DNA from: Synechococcus sp. UW140
GTDB taxonomy: Bacteria; Cyanobacteriota; Cyanobacteriia; PCC-6307; Cyanobiaceae
Assembly: GCF_900474295.1 (NCBI RefSeq)
Contig: NZ_UCOB01000034.1
Span: 1-64,000 of the forward strand
Reading direction: 5' to 3'
Length of the DNA: 64,000 nt
In this document: positions 45,552 through 54,428 of the stretch, one piece after another
Layout: every line of letters starts with the position of its first letter
Position numbering within the stretch: the stretch's first letter is position 1
Program-made: the position numbers and the translations under genes
Notes under the pieces: model-generated
Told to the model about the DNA's origin: nothing
The model's database searches: none
What the model saw: only the letters and a program-made list of their open reading frames with translations

Positions 45552-46496
45552 TTAGTCATCAAGTGTTTGACTAGGTAATTCACCAAAGGCTGTGAAATAT
45601 CTCCTCGAGAATCTACCTTGATGCTTGAAGCCAAAACGGATTGCTATTTCACGTATAGCACTAGTACTATTAGGCATATTGATCTTTTGATATAACATTT
45701 CTCTTCTAGCCTCCTCCAATCGTACCTGGGTCATCATTTCTATGACTCCCATGCCAAAATGATCCTGACATACTCTGTATAGTGAGGCCTGACCAGCATT
45801 TAACTGCTGACAAATATCCGATAATGTCAGTGGAGTTTTCATCTTATTGATATCATGTGAAAGGTTGACAATTTCACCGAGTAATCGTTGATTTTTAGCC
45901 TCTCCCTTCTTGTACAACCTTCTTCCGCCTTCTTCGAGGCAAGCAATCATCAGATCATAATATTTATATGGGGTAGAGATGCCTTTTATAAGGTCTCTGC
46001 GTGTTAGGCGTCTTAATTGAGAGAATGCTTCCGTATTAACATCGATCCCTCTAGATTTGCTTAGATTTTCTATGGCTGTTTTTGCATGACACTTTTTGAG
46101 AGATTCTAATAATCTTTGCTTATTCAGCATGCAAGCTGTAGAAGAGCACGCCCCTGAGTATTTACCCCAAGAGTCACCTGGCATTGTATTCAGAGTATTC
46201 AACCCTCCGATACTATTCGGACTCATTTCATAGCCTTCACAGTAGCCAAATGGTGTACTTGATTTATGTTTCGGAGTAATCCAATTGAAATCAACTGACC
46301 AATCCGTACCCCAGCCCTCATATAACAACGGTTTGGTGGCGCTGATCTCTGCGATCACAATGCCAGATGATCTTTTGTGGGCCATCGTATATTGACCCTC
46401 TCCATTTTCAAGCTGTGTAATTCTGGTGAGCTGACCAAGTTCCTGAAGAGTTTCAGAAAGTTGCAGTGGATCTTCGTAGGCGAGTGATATTTTCAT
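45552..46496 (-). CDS. AraC-family regulator, FciA/FciB type
   Basis: A 314-residue protein with a C-terminal AraC DNA-binding domain: LTLSDICQQLNAGQASLYRV (first HTH), FGMGVIEMMTQVRLEEARRE (linker helix) and REIAIRFGFKHQGRFSRRYF (second HTH), ending ELPSQTL as typical AraC proteins do. The N-terminal half is a cupin-like or unknown sensor domain. Two adjacent AraC-class regulators beside an MpeZ-type lyase is the described composition of the CA4 island, in which FciA and FciB control the blue/green response. I cannot tell which is which. It overlaps the upstream regulator gene by 4 bases. Confidence 0.75.
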   Translation of the reverse strand: MKISLAYEDPLQLSETLQELGQLTRITQLENGEGQYTMAHKRSSGIVIAEISATKPLLYEGWGTDWSVDFNWITPKHKSSTPFGYCEGYEMSPNSIGGLNTLNTMPGDSWGKYSGACSSTACMLNKQRLLESLKKCHAKTAIENLSKSRGIDVNTEAFSQLRRLTRRDLIKGISTPYKYYDLMIACLEEGGRRLYKKGEAKNQRLLGEIVNLSHDINKMKTPLTLSDICQQLNAGQASLYRVCQDHFGMGVIEMMTQVRLEEARREMLYQKINMPNSTSAIREIAIRFGFKHQGRFSRRYFTAFGELPSQTLDD

Positions 46497-47527
46497 GCCC
46501 TACTCCTTCTCAATAGGTCAGAAATTAAGACATTGATTTTACTCGCTTTCTCAATTGTCTCTTCTGGACTTTCCTGATATGTCTTATAATAAAGACGTTG
46601 AAATGAGTTCCAGTTTTTGAAACCATAGTATAAAGCATTATGCTGCTTGGTGAATTGCTTTAGGCCTTTAGGCACGTGTGGATTTAAATATGATTTTTTG
46701 ACTTGTTCTAGCCTGATGCTTTTGATTAAATCAAGGATATTCATGTTGAAATTAGTTCTGCATGCTTGACCAAGCGACTCTTTTTCGGAATTTAGGTATT
46801 TGCTGATTTGACCCACTGTCAATGGTGGCAAGCCTTCCCTGTCTTCATGCAATAACTTGACTAGGTCTTCAATCAGTTCAGTGGTATCTGATCTCTCAGT
46901 TAACTGATTTTGCTTTTCACAAGGTTCTTCTAGTGTTGCTATGGCTAAATCATAAAAATCATCCGATCTTCTCACTCCCTTTGTGAAATGCGATTGGAAT
47001 AGCATTTTAAGTTGTTTGCTCGCATTGCTGTTTGAGTCAATGCCGATACATTCTTCAAGCCGAGCATAGGCATTGTAAGCATTCAATTTGTCTATCTTTT
47101 CTTTCATCTTTTCCCACTTTAGGCTCATGCAGCACAGCAGGGTATTGGCTCCAACAATGTCCCATATATTCCCGCCTGTTTTGTTGATGCGATTGAAGCC
47201 AGCAATGCTTAAATCTTTCATTTTATGGCCGCTTATAATTGTATTGCTCCCCAGGCTTTCCCCTTGGTTGTTTATCCAGCAAAATGCAACAGAGTTTTGA
47301 TTTGCCTCTTCTTCGTAGAGTAATGTTTGATTTGACTTGAAAATTTCAAGATGCACGTTGTTAATTGGCGCGCAGATTGAACTCGTTAGCAACTCACCTT
47401 TGCTGAGTTGCGTGATATTGCATGAAAAGTTTGACTTGGAATAGTATTCATTGTAGTGATTTTTGCAATATGACTCCATCCCAAGCAAATCACTGAAGAT
47501 ATATTCCTTTGCTTTTCTCGCTTTCAT
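46493..47527 (-). CDS. AraC-family regulator, second FciA/FciB-type protein
   Basis: A 344-residue paralogue of the downstream regulator. The C-terminal AraC domain is LTVGQISKYLNSEKESLGQA, then NFNMNILDLIKSIRLEQVKK and a second HTH around HNALYYGFKNWNSFQRLYYK. The N-terminal 200 residues have parallel features in both proteins (GGNIWDIVGANTLLCC here versus GDSWGKYSGACSSTACML there). It is more Lys/Asn-rich, in agreement with the low GC of the cassette. It ends with a 4-base overlap with the next regulator gene, so both proteins are co-expressed. Together they would set the direction of chromatic acclimation. Confidence 0.75.
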   Translation of the reverse strand: MKARKAKEYIFSDLLGMESYCKNHYNEYYSKSNFSCNITQLSKGELLTSSICAPINNVHLEIFKSNQTLLYEEEANQNSVAFCWINNQGESLGSNTIISGHKMKDLSIAGFNRINKTGGNIWDIVGANTLLCCMSLKWEKMKEKIDKLNAYNAYARLEECIGIDSNSNASKQLKMLFQSHFTKGVRRSDDFYDLAIATLEEPCEKQNQLTERSDTTELIEDLVKLLHEDREGLPPLTVGQISKYLNSEKESLGQACRTNFNMNILDLIKSIRLEQVKKSYLNPHVPKGLKQFTKQHNALYYGFKNWNSFQRLYYKTYQESPEETIEKASKINVLISDLLRRSRA

Positions 47528-47857
47528 CCTTGCTTTTCCTTAAAGAGTTGGCTGAGCATTCGTATAGATATTTATATATTAGCCTCTTTTTTGACTGTTT
47601 TCAGTTGCGTAAACTTCTTTGACTGTTGCGCTTTCCGGCCAGGCGACCTCGCCCATGCTCTATGTTGCGTTATGTTGTGTGGCCAGGGATCCAGTCACGG
47701 CAGGTGCGATGACGCAATTGTGCATTGATGTGCCTCATATTTTCTAAATTGCATTCTTCTTAGATACATTGATGATTCGCTATTAAAAACAGCATCTCTA
47801 TTTGTTCGCCCATTGCTGGCTGGTTCGGTGTATGAATGAGATAGAGATGCCAATGCC
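47528..47857. other. Intergenic region between divergent regulator and Nif11 genes
   Basis: About 330 AT-rich bases separating divergent transcription units. It must hold the promoter of the regulator operon and of the Nif11-type gene. A short minus-strand frame (47695-47886) overlaps the Nif11 start and has no features. No clear palindromic operator was noticed. Confidence 0.35.
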
Positions 47858-48181
47858 ATGTCTAAAGAACAGTTGCATGCATTCATTGACAGGGCACGTG
47901 CTGATGAAAACTTTCGTTCTCAGCTTGCCACGCTAGATCCTCAGCAAATCATCGATTTTGCCGCTCAAAATGGCTTTGATTTCTCGGATGAAATCAAAGG
48001 TCGATTTATTAATCGATGGAAAGGTGTTTATTTTTGCCCCCAAGCGATTGAGGTCGGCCAACTATGTCCAGGATTAGTTCCAAAGGGATATAAAAATCTG
48101 ATTCACTATGCGCAAACTACGTGTAGTTCATCCACTCTTAAAGAAGAGGAGAATGATTTCAGATCTGGCCAGCGATATTAG
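47858..48181 (+). CDS. Nif11-domain protein
   Basis: A 107-residue protein. The first about 50 residues match the Nif11 family: MSKEQLHAFIDRARADENFR, then LATLDPQQIIDFAAQNGFDF. In RiPP systems Nif11 segments are leader peptides, but in many cyanobacteria they are stand-alone proteins of unknown role. The C-terminal half has three Cys (FCPQAI, LCPGLV, TTCSSS) and no Gly-Gly cleavage motif, and no lanthipeptide or SPASM maturation gene is adjacent. So it may be an orphan precursor or a regulatory or adaptor protein within the CA4-like cassette. The 3' end overlaps the convergent DUF2237 gene by 4 bases. Confidence 0.75.
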   Translation: MSKEQLHAFIDRARADENFRSQLATLDPQQIIDFAAQNGFDFSDEIKGRFINRWKGVYFCPQAIEVGQLCPGLVPKGYKNLIHYAQTTCSSSTLKEEENDFRSGQRY

Positions 48182-48543
48182 TGGTTTTGTGTAGAAAAGA
48201 ATTTCAGTGTGGCAAGTGGGATTGCCCGAGCCGCAGAGCTGTCTGTTGATTCGAGAATGACAGGTGGCGCCATGCCATCATTCCTTGCTTGATCCCAACG
48301 TGACGAGCATAAACACCAATGATCGCCAGGCTTGAGTCCTGGAAATTCGAGGAATGGAATAGGGTCAATGAGATTATTGCCCTGAGAATAAGTGTAGGAA
48401 AGAAAGTTTTCCGTCATAATGCAGCACACTGTGTGCTGGCCTAAGTCTGAAGCGTCTGTTCTGCAGTACCCATCCAAGTACCATCCCGTTATTGGTTTGC
48501 AGCCGCATTGAGTTAGAGGTTCTCCTAGCACATTGATTAGCAT
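48178..48543 (-). CDS. DUF2237 family protein
   Basis: A 121-residue protein. LINVLGEPLTQCGCKPITGW, then YCRTDASDLGQHTVCCIMTENFL (in two parts), and FPGLKPGDHWCLCSSRWDQA match DUF2237, a family found widely in bacteria with conserved Cys, His and Trp. The conserved PGLKPGDxWCLCxxRW core suggests a metal-binding or redox role, but the biochemical function is not established. The gene closes the AT-rich cassette on its right side. ATG at 48541-48543. Confidence 0.85.
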   Translation of the reverse strand: MLINVLGEPLTQCGCKPITGWYLDGYCRTDASDLGQHTVCCIMTENFLSYTYSQGNNLIDPIPFLEFPGLKPGDHWCLCSSRWDQARNDGMAPPVILESTDSSAARAIPLATLKFFSTQNH

Positions 48544-49196
48544 TTATCTGATCCAATAAGGCTCTGAGCCTTAAACTCGATTGATTGCATATATTGTAAA
48601 TTTCAACTGGAAATGTTATCAATCAGTAGTAATGCTCACAGTATTTTGAGGTGTCTATCTTGTGCTTTGCTGCGCTTGTATTGTTGCGGTGGCTGTTGTT
48701 GGTTGCACTAGTAGGAGCTACTTTCTGTGTCAGCATGAAAGCTTGGAGAGCCTCTCTTGGCATTATGAGAATCAATCTCCTGCCATGACGGTCGATGCTC
48801 AGTGATTCCGTCACAGCACTGTTTGCGAACACCTGAGCCTCTTTAGGCGCCGTTTAGGGTCATTGTGCTTTGAGTATGAGCTCATAGCCCGAGCCAGATT
48901 GGCTGAGGCTATGGTGCAAGTGATTGTTGCTTAGCAAGGCATCTAAAGCGAGATGATGCTTGACCCATTTCCCTTACCCCTCTCGAAATTTTATTGAATA
49001 TTTGATTTCTTCATTTGATATCTCTCTAGTTTTTTCTACGGCTCAGAGCTGATCAATTCATGCCGCAATCTAGTTCTCTTTATTGACCTTCTCCTACTGC
49101 CTTTGCTGCCGCCAATCATATTCCCTCTGCTTAAAGTTTCAGTCGTGATTCGGATCTTTACGTCTTAAGGGCTTCTATTATTTCCTGGTTTCTTCT
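48544..49196. other. 650-bp gap, no confident gene
   Basis: One minus-strand frame (48623-48832, 69 codons, starting MFANSAVTESLSIDRHGRRL) has a plausible first half but a low-complexity Asn/Ser/His end and no RBS; it may be a remnant. The rest, 48833-49196, is AT-rich without open frames of interest. A terminator for the 729-aa gene is expected here but none is clear. Confidence 0.35.
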
Positions 49197-51386
49197 CTAG
49201 CCGATCACTTCGTAGTGGAAGATTGAATCATTAAAGTCGTTATCTGTATTGCCTAGGCGATCTTGGTCTTCCCAGCCAATTGAGCCGTTGCTTTGTTGCA
49301 TCACATGATCCATGCGATCTGGATTTGCTGCCCTAAAGGCGAAGTAAGTGACGATCCCTTCTGAATTCTCTTTGGCTCTTGTATTTAACGGATTGGCAGA
49401 TATGACATCCTCAAAAACATCATAGAGTTGCTCACTATTGGATAGCAGCTTGCCTCCATTGGCAATTAAAAAGGGGGCATAGAATTGGTCTGGTGAAAAC
49501 CCCATCTCTCCTGTTGATGTACCAGTTACTGTGTCATAGGTCTTATTAGAGCCTGACTTTAGGCCGGTTAAATGTTCCCATTGCGATAAAGCTGTTATAT
49601 AATATCCAGCATGCCCAGGGGCAATCGAATCATCTGTTTCTCCATTGTTGTTTAAATCGTAAATGTCTTGAACGGATCCGTTCTCATCAACCACTCGATA
49701 CAGGCCGCCTATATTTGAGTAGGCAGCATCAGCCTTTTTGAGTGACTCGTCAACATAGCTGATCATCGTGTTTTCTCCAACATTCTGATTGACATCAAAG
49801 TCGAAGATGACAGATCCCAATAACTGTTCTCCGTATTTGCTCTTCTCGGAAAACGTTATGTTGATTGAGTTTTCTGTTCTCGCATGAGAATGATTCTTTT
49901 TTCCGAGAATTCCTGTGCCGCTAATTGAGTAGGTATGGCCATTGATTTTAAATGAGAATAATTGTGGATTTACGAATTTTAGGCTGTAGCCATACTTGTC
50001 TTTTGTTGTGAGTGCAAAGGTGATGGCGTCGCCAACTTTTAGTAATGGGGCCCCTTTTGGGTCTCTCAACTTTAGATAGTTGTTGATTTGGCTTGCAATG
50101 CCTGCACGCCATGCTGAGTTGCTTTTGTTTAGGCTGTTGAGGTAGGATTCAGTTCCAACTTTTCCTCCAATCTGATAGGGAAGGATAAAGGAAAATCCTG
50201 ATAAGCCTTGCCTTGTGTTCCATGAGCTGAAGTGCGTGGGGATTTCATTCCAACCCCAATACCAACCATCGGTTAAGCCCATTTTGGGGTTAAACATTTT
50301 CCCCTTGTCAAGCCATAGACGGTTGCTTATGTTGATTAAGTCTTGAGGGTTTGTCACCCAAGGCAGTAAAGAATCGATATAGCCCTGGTTGTTAATACCG
50401 CCGTTCACCAATCCAAATGTTGGCTTTATATAGTTTTTCATGACTTGGTAAAAACTATCCCATCTGTATTTTGTGCCTGTTCTCCACCATTCATTGATCT
50501 GACCTAAGTATTTGTTTTCGCTTTTAGACCATAGGCCTTTCCCTCCTTTCTTTGAGGATGCATTGTCGCGTATTGCGTCAATCAGGTCTCCATGGTTGGC
50601 GCTCCAGCTCTGCTTGCTTCCATCGTGTAAGGAGTAATAATTTGAATTGGTATGGAACCCTGCTCCATAGGCTCCTTTGATCGCTGCTGATAAACTATTG
50701 CCTAGCAGGGCCTTGGTGTATGTGGGATTTCCCAGAACAAGGCTGGAATTTTTGCTGCCTGCACCATTTTGCCAGTAGTCGCTACCTGCTACGAGTGCAT
50801 CATTGATCCAGGCCCATGATTTTTTGTTCGCAGCACGTTTGTAGTATGCATGTGGTGCTTTGAATCCATCTGGCTCTCCAGTTTTTTGAGTGTTCCAATA
50901 CGCATATGTGCGTTGGTCAACAGAGTTTGAATCATGAGCATAGAAAACCCCACGATTCCATGTTTGAGTTTTTGCAGTTGTAAATCCTGGTATTACTGTA
51001 TTCACACCCTTGATGGCGACAAGGGTGGGAGCATTCCAATCTTTGCCAGCAGTCTTGGAATTGGGTTTTGAGATATTAGCCTGAAATGGATATACCTTGT
51101 TCGGTGCGACTAAATTGTTGTGCAGTAATGTGGCGGGCAAGGCGCCATAGTTTGATGCTAGTGGTAACTTGCTGGGTGGATATACATCGCCTTTTTTTGT
51201 TTTTGGATTGTATATTTGATTACTGGTCCTGTTCTGAATGCCGTCGACCAGGTTTCTGGCCATGAGTCCGTCACCGGAGCTGTGGTTGTACACCTGATCA
51301 TTCAGGCTCTTGCTTCCGTTGGGATTGAAGCTTGAGCTGTTTCTCTTGATTGCCGCATTGAGTCTTTGAATCAGTGTCAAGCTCAT
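49197..51386 (-). CDS. Secreted-type surface protein with DUF4114 C-terminus (729 aa)
   Basis: A 729-residue protein without a signal peptide, very rich in Asn, Ser, Gly, Tyr and Trp. The first 450 residues have no family I know (WYWGWNEIPTHFSSWN, YKRAANKKSWAWINDA). The C-terminal part contains GLYRVVDENGSVQDIYDLNN followed by APGHAGYYITALSQ, then the DUF4114-like end YFAFRAANPDRMDHVMQQ and DRLGNTDNDFNDSIFHYEV, with Asp-rich Ca2+-type loops. The FYR-VD-G-V...PG-AGY module is shared with the 1217-aa protein. Likely exported by a type I system and calcium-dependent; inference. Confidence 0.75.
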   Translation of the reverse strand: MSLTLIQRLNAAIKRNSSSFNPNGSKSLNDQVYNHSSGDGLMARNLVDGIQNRTSNQIYNPKTKKGDVYPPSKLPLASNYGALPATLLHNNLVAPNKVYPFQANISKPNSKTAGKDWNAPTLVAIKGVNTVIPGFTTAKTQTWNRGVFYAHDSNSVDQRTYAYWNTQKTGEPDGFKAPHAYYKRAANKKSWAWINDALVAGSDYWQNGAGSKNSSLVLGNPTYTKALLGNSLSAAIKGAYGAGFHTNSNYYSLHDGSKQSWSANHGDLIDAIRDNASSKKGGKGLWSKSENKYLGQINEWWRTGTKYRWDSFYQVMKNYIKPTFGLVNGGINNQGYIDSLLPWVTNPQDLINISNRLWLDKGKMFNPKMGLTDGWYWGWNEIPTHFSSWNTRQGLSGFSFILPYQIGGKVGTESYLNSLNKSNSAWRAGIASQINNYLKLRDPKGAPLLKVGDAITFALTTKDKYGYSLKFVNPQLFSFKINGHTYSISGTGILGKKNHSHARTENSINITFSEKSKYGEQLLGSVIFDFDVNQNVGENTMISYVDESLKKADAAYSNIGGLYRVVDENGSVQDIYDLNNNGETDDSIAPGHAGYYITALSQWEHLTGLKSGSNKTYDTVTGTSTGEMGFSPDQFYAPFLIANGGKLLSNSEQLYDVFEDVISANPLNTRAKENSEGIVTYFAFRAANPDRMDHVMQQSNGSIGWEDQDRLGNTDNDFNDSIFHYEVIG

Positions 51387-51647
51387 TTCTTATCTTCAAG
51401 TTGCTTTAGAGTAGTTGGGTGAATAGGTTTTGCAAGTCATTCACTCGTGCTCTTCAGCTTCTCAATTGCTCCAATAGATTGTTGATGTAGAAAGCTTGAC
51501 TGATTCTGTAGTTTGCTTTCTGCACCTATCACCATTGACGTGGAGATTCAGTGTTGACTGCAGAGATGTTCTGCTCCCGTCTCTCGATGGTCTGCTTTCA
51601 TTGCTCGCGTCGCTTTGGGCCTCAGCGATGTTTGTTCGGGATTTGAC

Positions 51648-52145
51648 CTACTTCAACTGCTCTCTTTTCCTCGTTGATTGATGGTTTTTGATACTCTTCC
51701 TTGTATTGCTCTTCTCCATGCAGCAGCTCAAGGCAATGGAGCGGTAATTGAAGTAATCGTTGTTGATGATGAAATCAACATCGCCTGAGACGAATTCCTC
51801 AGATTGAATTCCGAATAAACGGAATTGGAAGCGTTCCTGTGGTGCGATAACCTTGTTAATCGTGTATGAAATTGTGTTGTCGATCGGGGTGAAGCTGCCG
51901 CGTACTCCATCGGCTGTTTCTAGCTGTAGAGCATTGTGCAGGCGTTGATCGATATCGAGATCATTGAGGGTTTTTGGTTCAGCTGAAAAATTGCTGACTT
52001 CTGTGATCAACTCCAGTTGGCCGCTGCCTCGCTCTTCGATGGATGCTTTGAAACTCATCTCTCGTGTTGGGTCGCTGCACGCTGTCAGCGCGACCGTTAG
52101 TGCGCCAGCGACGAGGGCAAGGCGACCTGAATCAAGGTTCATCAT
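51648..52145 (-). CDS. Lipoprotein (about 165 aa)
   Basis: A lipobox is evident: after MMNLDSGRLALVAGALTVAL comes L-T-A-C, with lipidation expected on the Cys and no Asp at +2 (Ser), so outer-membrane sorting is possible. The mature part is soluble and beta-strand-rich, with IEERGSGQLELITEVSNFSA, LDIDQRLHNALQLET and FRLFGIQSEEFVSGDVDF; a Cys pair SCCMEKSN lies near the end, followed by a basic tail. The domain could be an immunoglobulin-like fold. Family unknown. I start at the internal ATG just before the lipoprotein signal, rather than 14 codons upstream. Confidence 0.75.
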   Translation of the reverse strand: MMNLDSGRLALVAGALTVALTACSDPTREMSFKASIEERGSGQLELITEVSNFSAEPKTLNDLDIDQRLHNALQLETADGVRGSFTPIDNTISYTINKVIAPQERFQFRLFGIQSEEFVSGDVDFIINNDYFNYRSIALSCCMEKSNTRKSIKNHQSTRKREQLK

Positions 52146-52440
52146 GTTGCCTCCGCCATCTCGAGAGTGTAGATGGATCTGATCCACTCTAAGTATTCGT
52201 TTTTAGTCAGCATCCGATTGCTGTTGTGATTTACATTTGTTTTGCATGGTTTGCTTGGGATGTGGGCTTGCTGGTTTTCTTGTCGAGGTTTGGGCTCGCT
52301 TCAACACTTTCATCCATCTCGTGATGGCTTTGCGTCGTCGGAACTGCCGAGTATTGGCTATCTTTGTCATGTGGTTTGTATAACTGTAGTATTAATCCCT
52401 ATCCTTTGGGTAGACCATTTTAAAGCATGGTTGGCGAATA

Positions 52441-52848
52441 ATGGCGTTTCAACTGGATGAATTCTTTGCTCCGTGGTTGAACAGCACGCCAGAGCGGCGT
52501 GAACTCTTCCTTTCGGATCCTCGACGTGCCATGGAGGAAATTGTAGGTGTGCCGGAAGATATTCCAGTGCGTGTTGAGAGAGAGAGCGGGCAGGTGTGGT
52601 TCCAGGCTTCGATCCCCAAGCTTCCGATGGAGGGTGAGGGGTCATTGTTGGCTATGCGCCAGAGCAATGAACGCATCAATCGCTGTCCTGTGCTCAGGGT
52701 TTCAGGCCGTGAATTTATCGAGAATCATGTTCGGATTCTCGCAGAGTATGGCATCAAAGTGCCTGAAGATGTGATTGTTCGGATTGACGATCGACCGGAT
52801 GGTTACCTCCATTTTCGTGTACGTCTTGACACGCTTTATCTGTCTTGA
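52441..52848 (+). CDS. Protein with two nitrile-hydratase-leader-like (NHLP-like) segments
   Basis: A 135-residue protein. The N-terminal FLSDPRRAMEEIVGVPEDIPVRV-type segment (near residues 24-45) resembles the nitrile hydratase alpha/NHLP leader motif. A related segment recurs in the second half: HVRILAEYGIKVPEDVIVRIDD (near residues 97-118), followed by DGYLHFRVRL versus SGQVWFQASI. So the protein looks like an internal duplication of an NHLP-type domain. NHLP leaders normally precede RiPP cores; here no core, Gly-Gly or peptidase-ABC gene is adjacent. It may be an adaptor or remnant. The gene stands alone. Confidence 0.65.
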   Translation: MAFQLDEFFAPWLNSTPERRELFLSDPRRAMEEIVGVPEDIPVRVERESGQVWFQASIPKLPMEGEGSLLAMRQSNERINRCPVLRVSGREFIENHVRILAEYGIKVPEDVIVRIDDRPDGYLHFRVRLDTLYLS

Positions 52849-52855
52849 GTATTCG

Positions 52856-53113
52856 TCAAGAATGGAAGAGAAGAACCAGCCCCTGGTTGACTTGATGGAA
52901 TTCTCTTTCCTCCCTGCTTAGATCTAGGCCCACTTCCAATCCTTCCTTCACGGCATGATCAAATGGTGGAGTTGAAGGCGTGCTCCCATTGCTCCAGAGC
53001 GCTGCAATTCCTACTGGTGTGGCATGCCAACGGAAACAATCGGTTGTGCCGATTGCTGGTTCGCTGAGAGAATCCTCCAGCAATGCGTTGATCGGCAGTG
53101 GTTTGGTCGCCAT
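52856..53113 (-). CDS. Possible small protein (85 aa), uncertain
   Basis: Frame from ATG 53111-53113: MATKPLPINALLEDSLSEPA, then TDCFRWHATPVGIAALWSNG and EGLEVGLDLSREEREFHQVN. Composition is ordinary and codon use looks normal, but no family or RBS is evident. It is convergent with the NHLP-like gene (7 bases between stops) and divergent from the glycosyltransferase. If it is not real, this stretch is an empty gap of about 340 bases. Confidence 0.35.
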   Translation of the reverse strand: MATKPLPINALLEDSLSEPAIGTTDCFRWHATPVGIAALWSNGSTPSTPPFDHAVKEGLEVGLDLSREEREFHQVNQGLVLLFHS

Positions 53114-53189
53114 GTCCCATAGCTTCGGGATTCGCTCTTGCCTGTGCAATCAGCTGAGAGACTTCGTGATGTAGATGTTTTGCGGTGGC

Positions 53190-54428
53190 ATGACCGTCCA
53201 GCTCTCCATGGACTTGCCGCAGCGCATCGCTTTGGTGCATGAGTGGTTCACCCCCCGTTCTGTTGGTGGCGCAGAGCAGGTTGTCGATGCGATCGATCGC
53301 TTGCTCATTGCCCAAGGCCGAAAGCCTGACCTGGCGGCACTCGTCGATGGCGAAAGCAGGCGCTCCCACAGTCCATGGAGTGGTCGCCGCATTCTTACCA
53401 GTCCCATTCAACATTTGCCCTGGGGCGTCAGTCATGTGCAGCAATACCTGCCTCTGCTCCCCTTGGCGATTGAACAGATCGATCTCACTGACTACCCCCT
53501 TGTGATCAGTAGCAGCCACCTCGTCGCCAAAGGGGTGCTCACCTCTCCGGATCAGTTGCATGTCAGTTACGTCCACACCCCAGTGCGTTACGCCTGGGAT
53601 CAGATGCATGCCTATCTGCGCCGTTCCGCCCTGGTGCGTCGTGGCCTCGGCCCGTTGATTCGCTGGCAATTGCATGCCCTACGCCAATGGGACCAGCTCA
53701 GTGCTGCCAGGGTGGATGTTCTTGTTGCTAACTCTCGCTTCACGGCAAGACGGATCCGTCAGTTCTGGCGCCGTGAGGCTCAGGTGCTTCATCCGCCGGT
53801 ACAGGTCGATCGTTTCCGCTGGGATCAGCCCCGGGATGAGGTTTACCTCTGCGTTTGCCGTCTTGTTCCCTACAAGCGTGTCGATGTGGTTGTCGAGGCC
53901 TTCAATCGGATGCGCCTCCCGCTTCTGGTGGTGGGCGACGGTCCTGAACGCAGTCAGCTGGAGCGTTCTGCCGGCCCCACAGTGCAGATCCTCGGTCGGC
54001 AGAGTCAAGCGCAGGTCGAGGCGCTGATGGCGCGCTGTCGGGCTTTTGTGTACGCAGGTCTTGAGGATTTCGGCATCGCTCCAGTGGAGGCGATGGCATC
54101 TGGTGCTCCGGTGATTGGTCTGGCGCGCGGGGGGCTGCTCGATAGTGTCCGTTGTGCCGCTGCCGGTGTGAAGCAGCCAACTGGAGTGCTTTTCCCACAC
54201 CAGACTGCTGAGTCTGTTGTGGACGCCGTTGAGTGGTTTGAACAGGCCAGAATTTGGCGTGAACTGGCACCTGAGCAGATGCGGCAATGGGCGGAGCGGT
54301 TCAGACCGGAGGCTTTCGCATCGCGATTTGAGACGTTGTTAAGACAGGCCTGGGAGGGTCACTCCCAGGCCTATGCCGTTGCCGCGAGTGACCCTGCAGC
54401 GCTGCTGGGTTTGAGCGACTGCGATTGA
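53190..54428 (+). CDS. Glycosyltransferase family 4 (GT-B)
   Basis: A 412-residue GT-B retaining glycosyltransferase. The N-terminal RIALVHEWFTPRSVGGAEQV is the acceptor-side Rossmann start with the Gly-Gly loop. The donor-binding site is EDFGIAPVEAMASGAPVIG (E-x7-E, about residues 288-306), preceded by LVPYKRVDVVVEAFNRMR. It transfers a sugar from a nucleotide donor to a growing glycan in the cytoplasm. Its stop overlaps the start of the following sugar-phosphate transferase, so both probably serve surface polysaccharide synthesis. Start at ATG 53190 rather than 15 bases upstream. Confidence 0.92.
   Translation: MTVQLSMDLPQRIALVHEWFTPRSVGGAEQVVDAIDRLLIAQGRKPDLAALVDGESRRSHSPWSGRRILTSPIQHLPWGVSHVQQYLPLLPLAIEQIDLTDYPLVISSSHLVAKGVLTSPDQLHVSYVHTPVRYAWDQMHAYLRRSALVRRGLGPLIRWQLHALRQWDQLSAARVDVLVANSRFTARRIRQFWRREAQVLHPPVQVDRFRWDQPRDEVYLCVCRLVPYKRVDVVVEAFNRMRLPLLVVGDGPERSQLERSAGPTVQILGRQSQAQVEALMARCRAFVYAGLEDFGIAPVEAMASGAPVIGLARGGLLDSVRCAAAGVKQPTGVLFPHQTAESVVDAVEWFEQARIWRELAPEQMRQWAERFRPEAFASRFETLLRQAWEGHSQAYAVAASDPAALLGLSDCD

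Noticed and set aside
52242-52460. 72-codon plus-strand frame before the NHLP-like gene
   Set aside because: Cys/Trp-rich with no signal or motif and overlaps the next gene's start out of frame.
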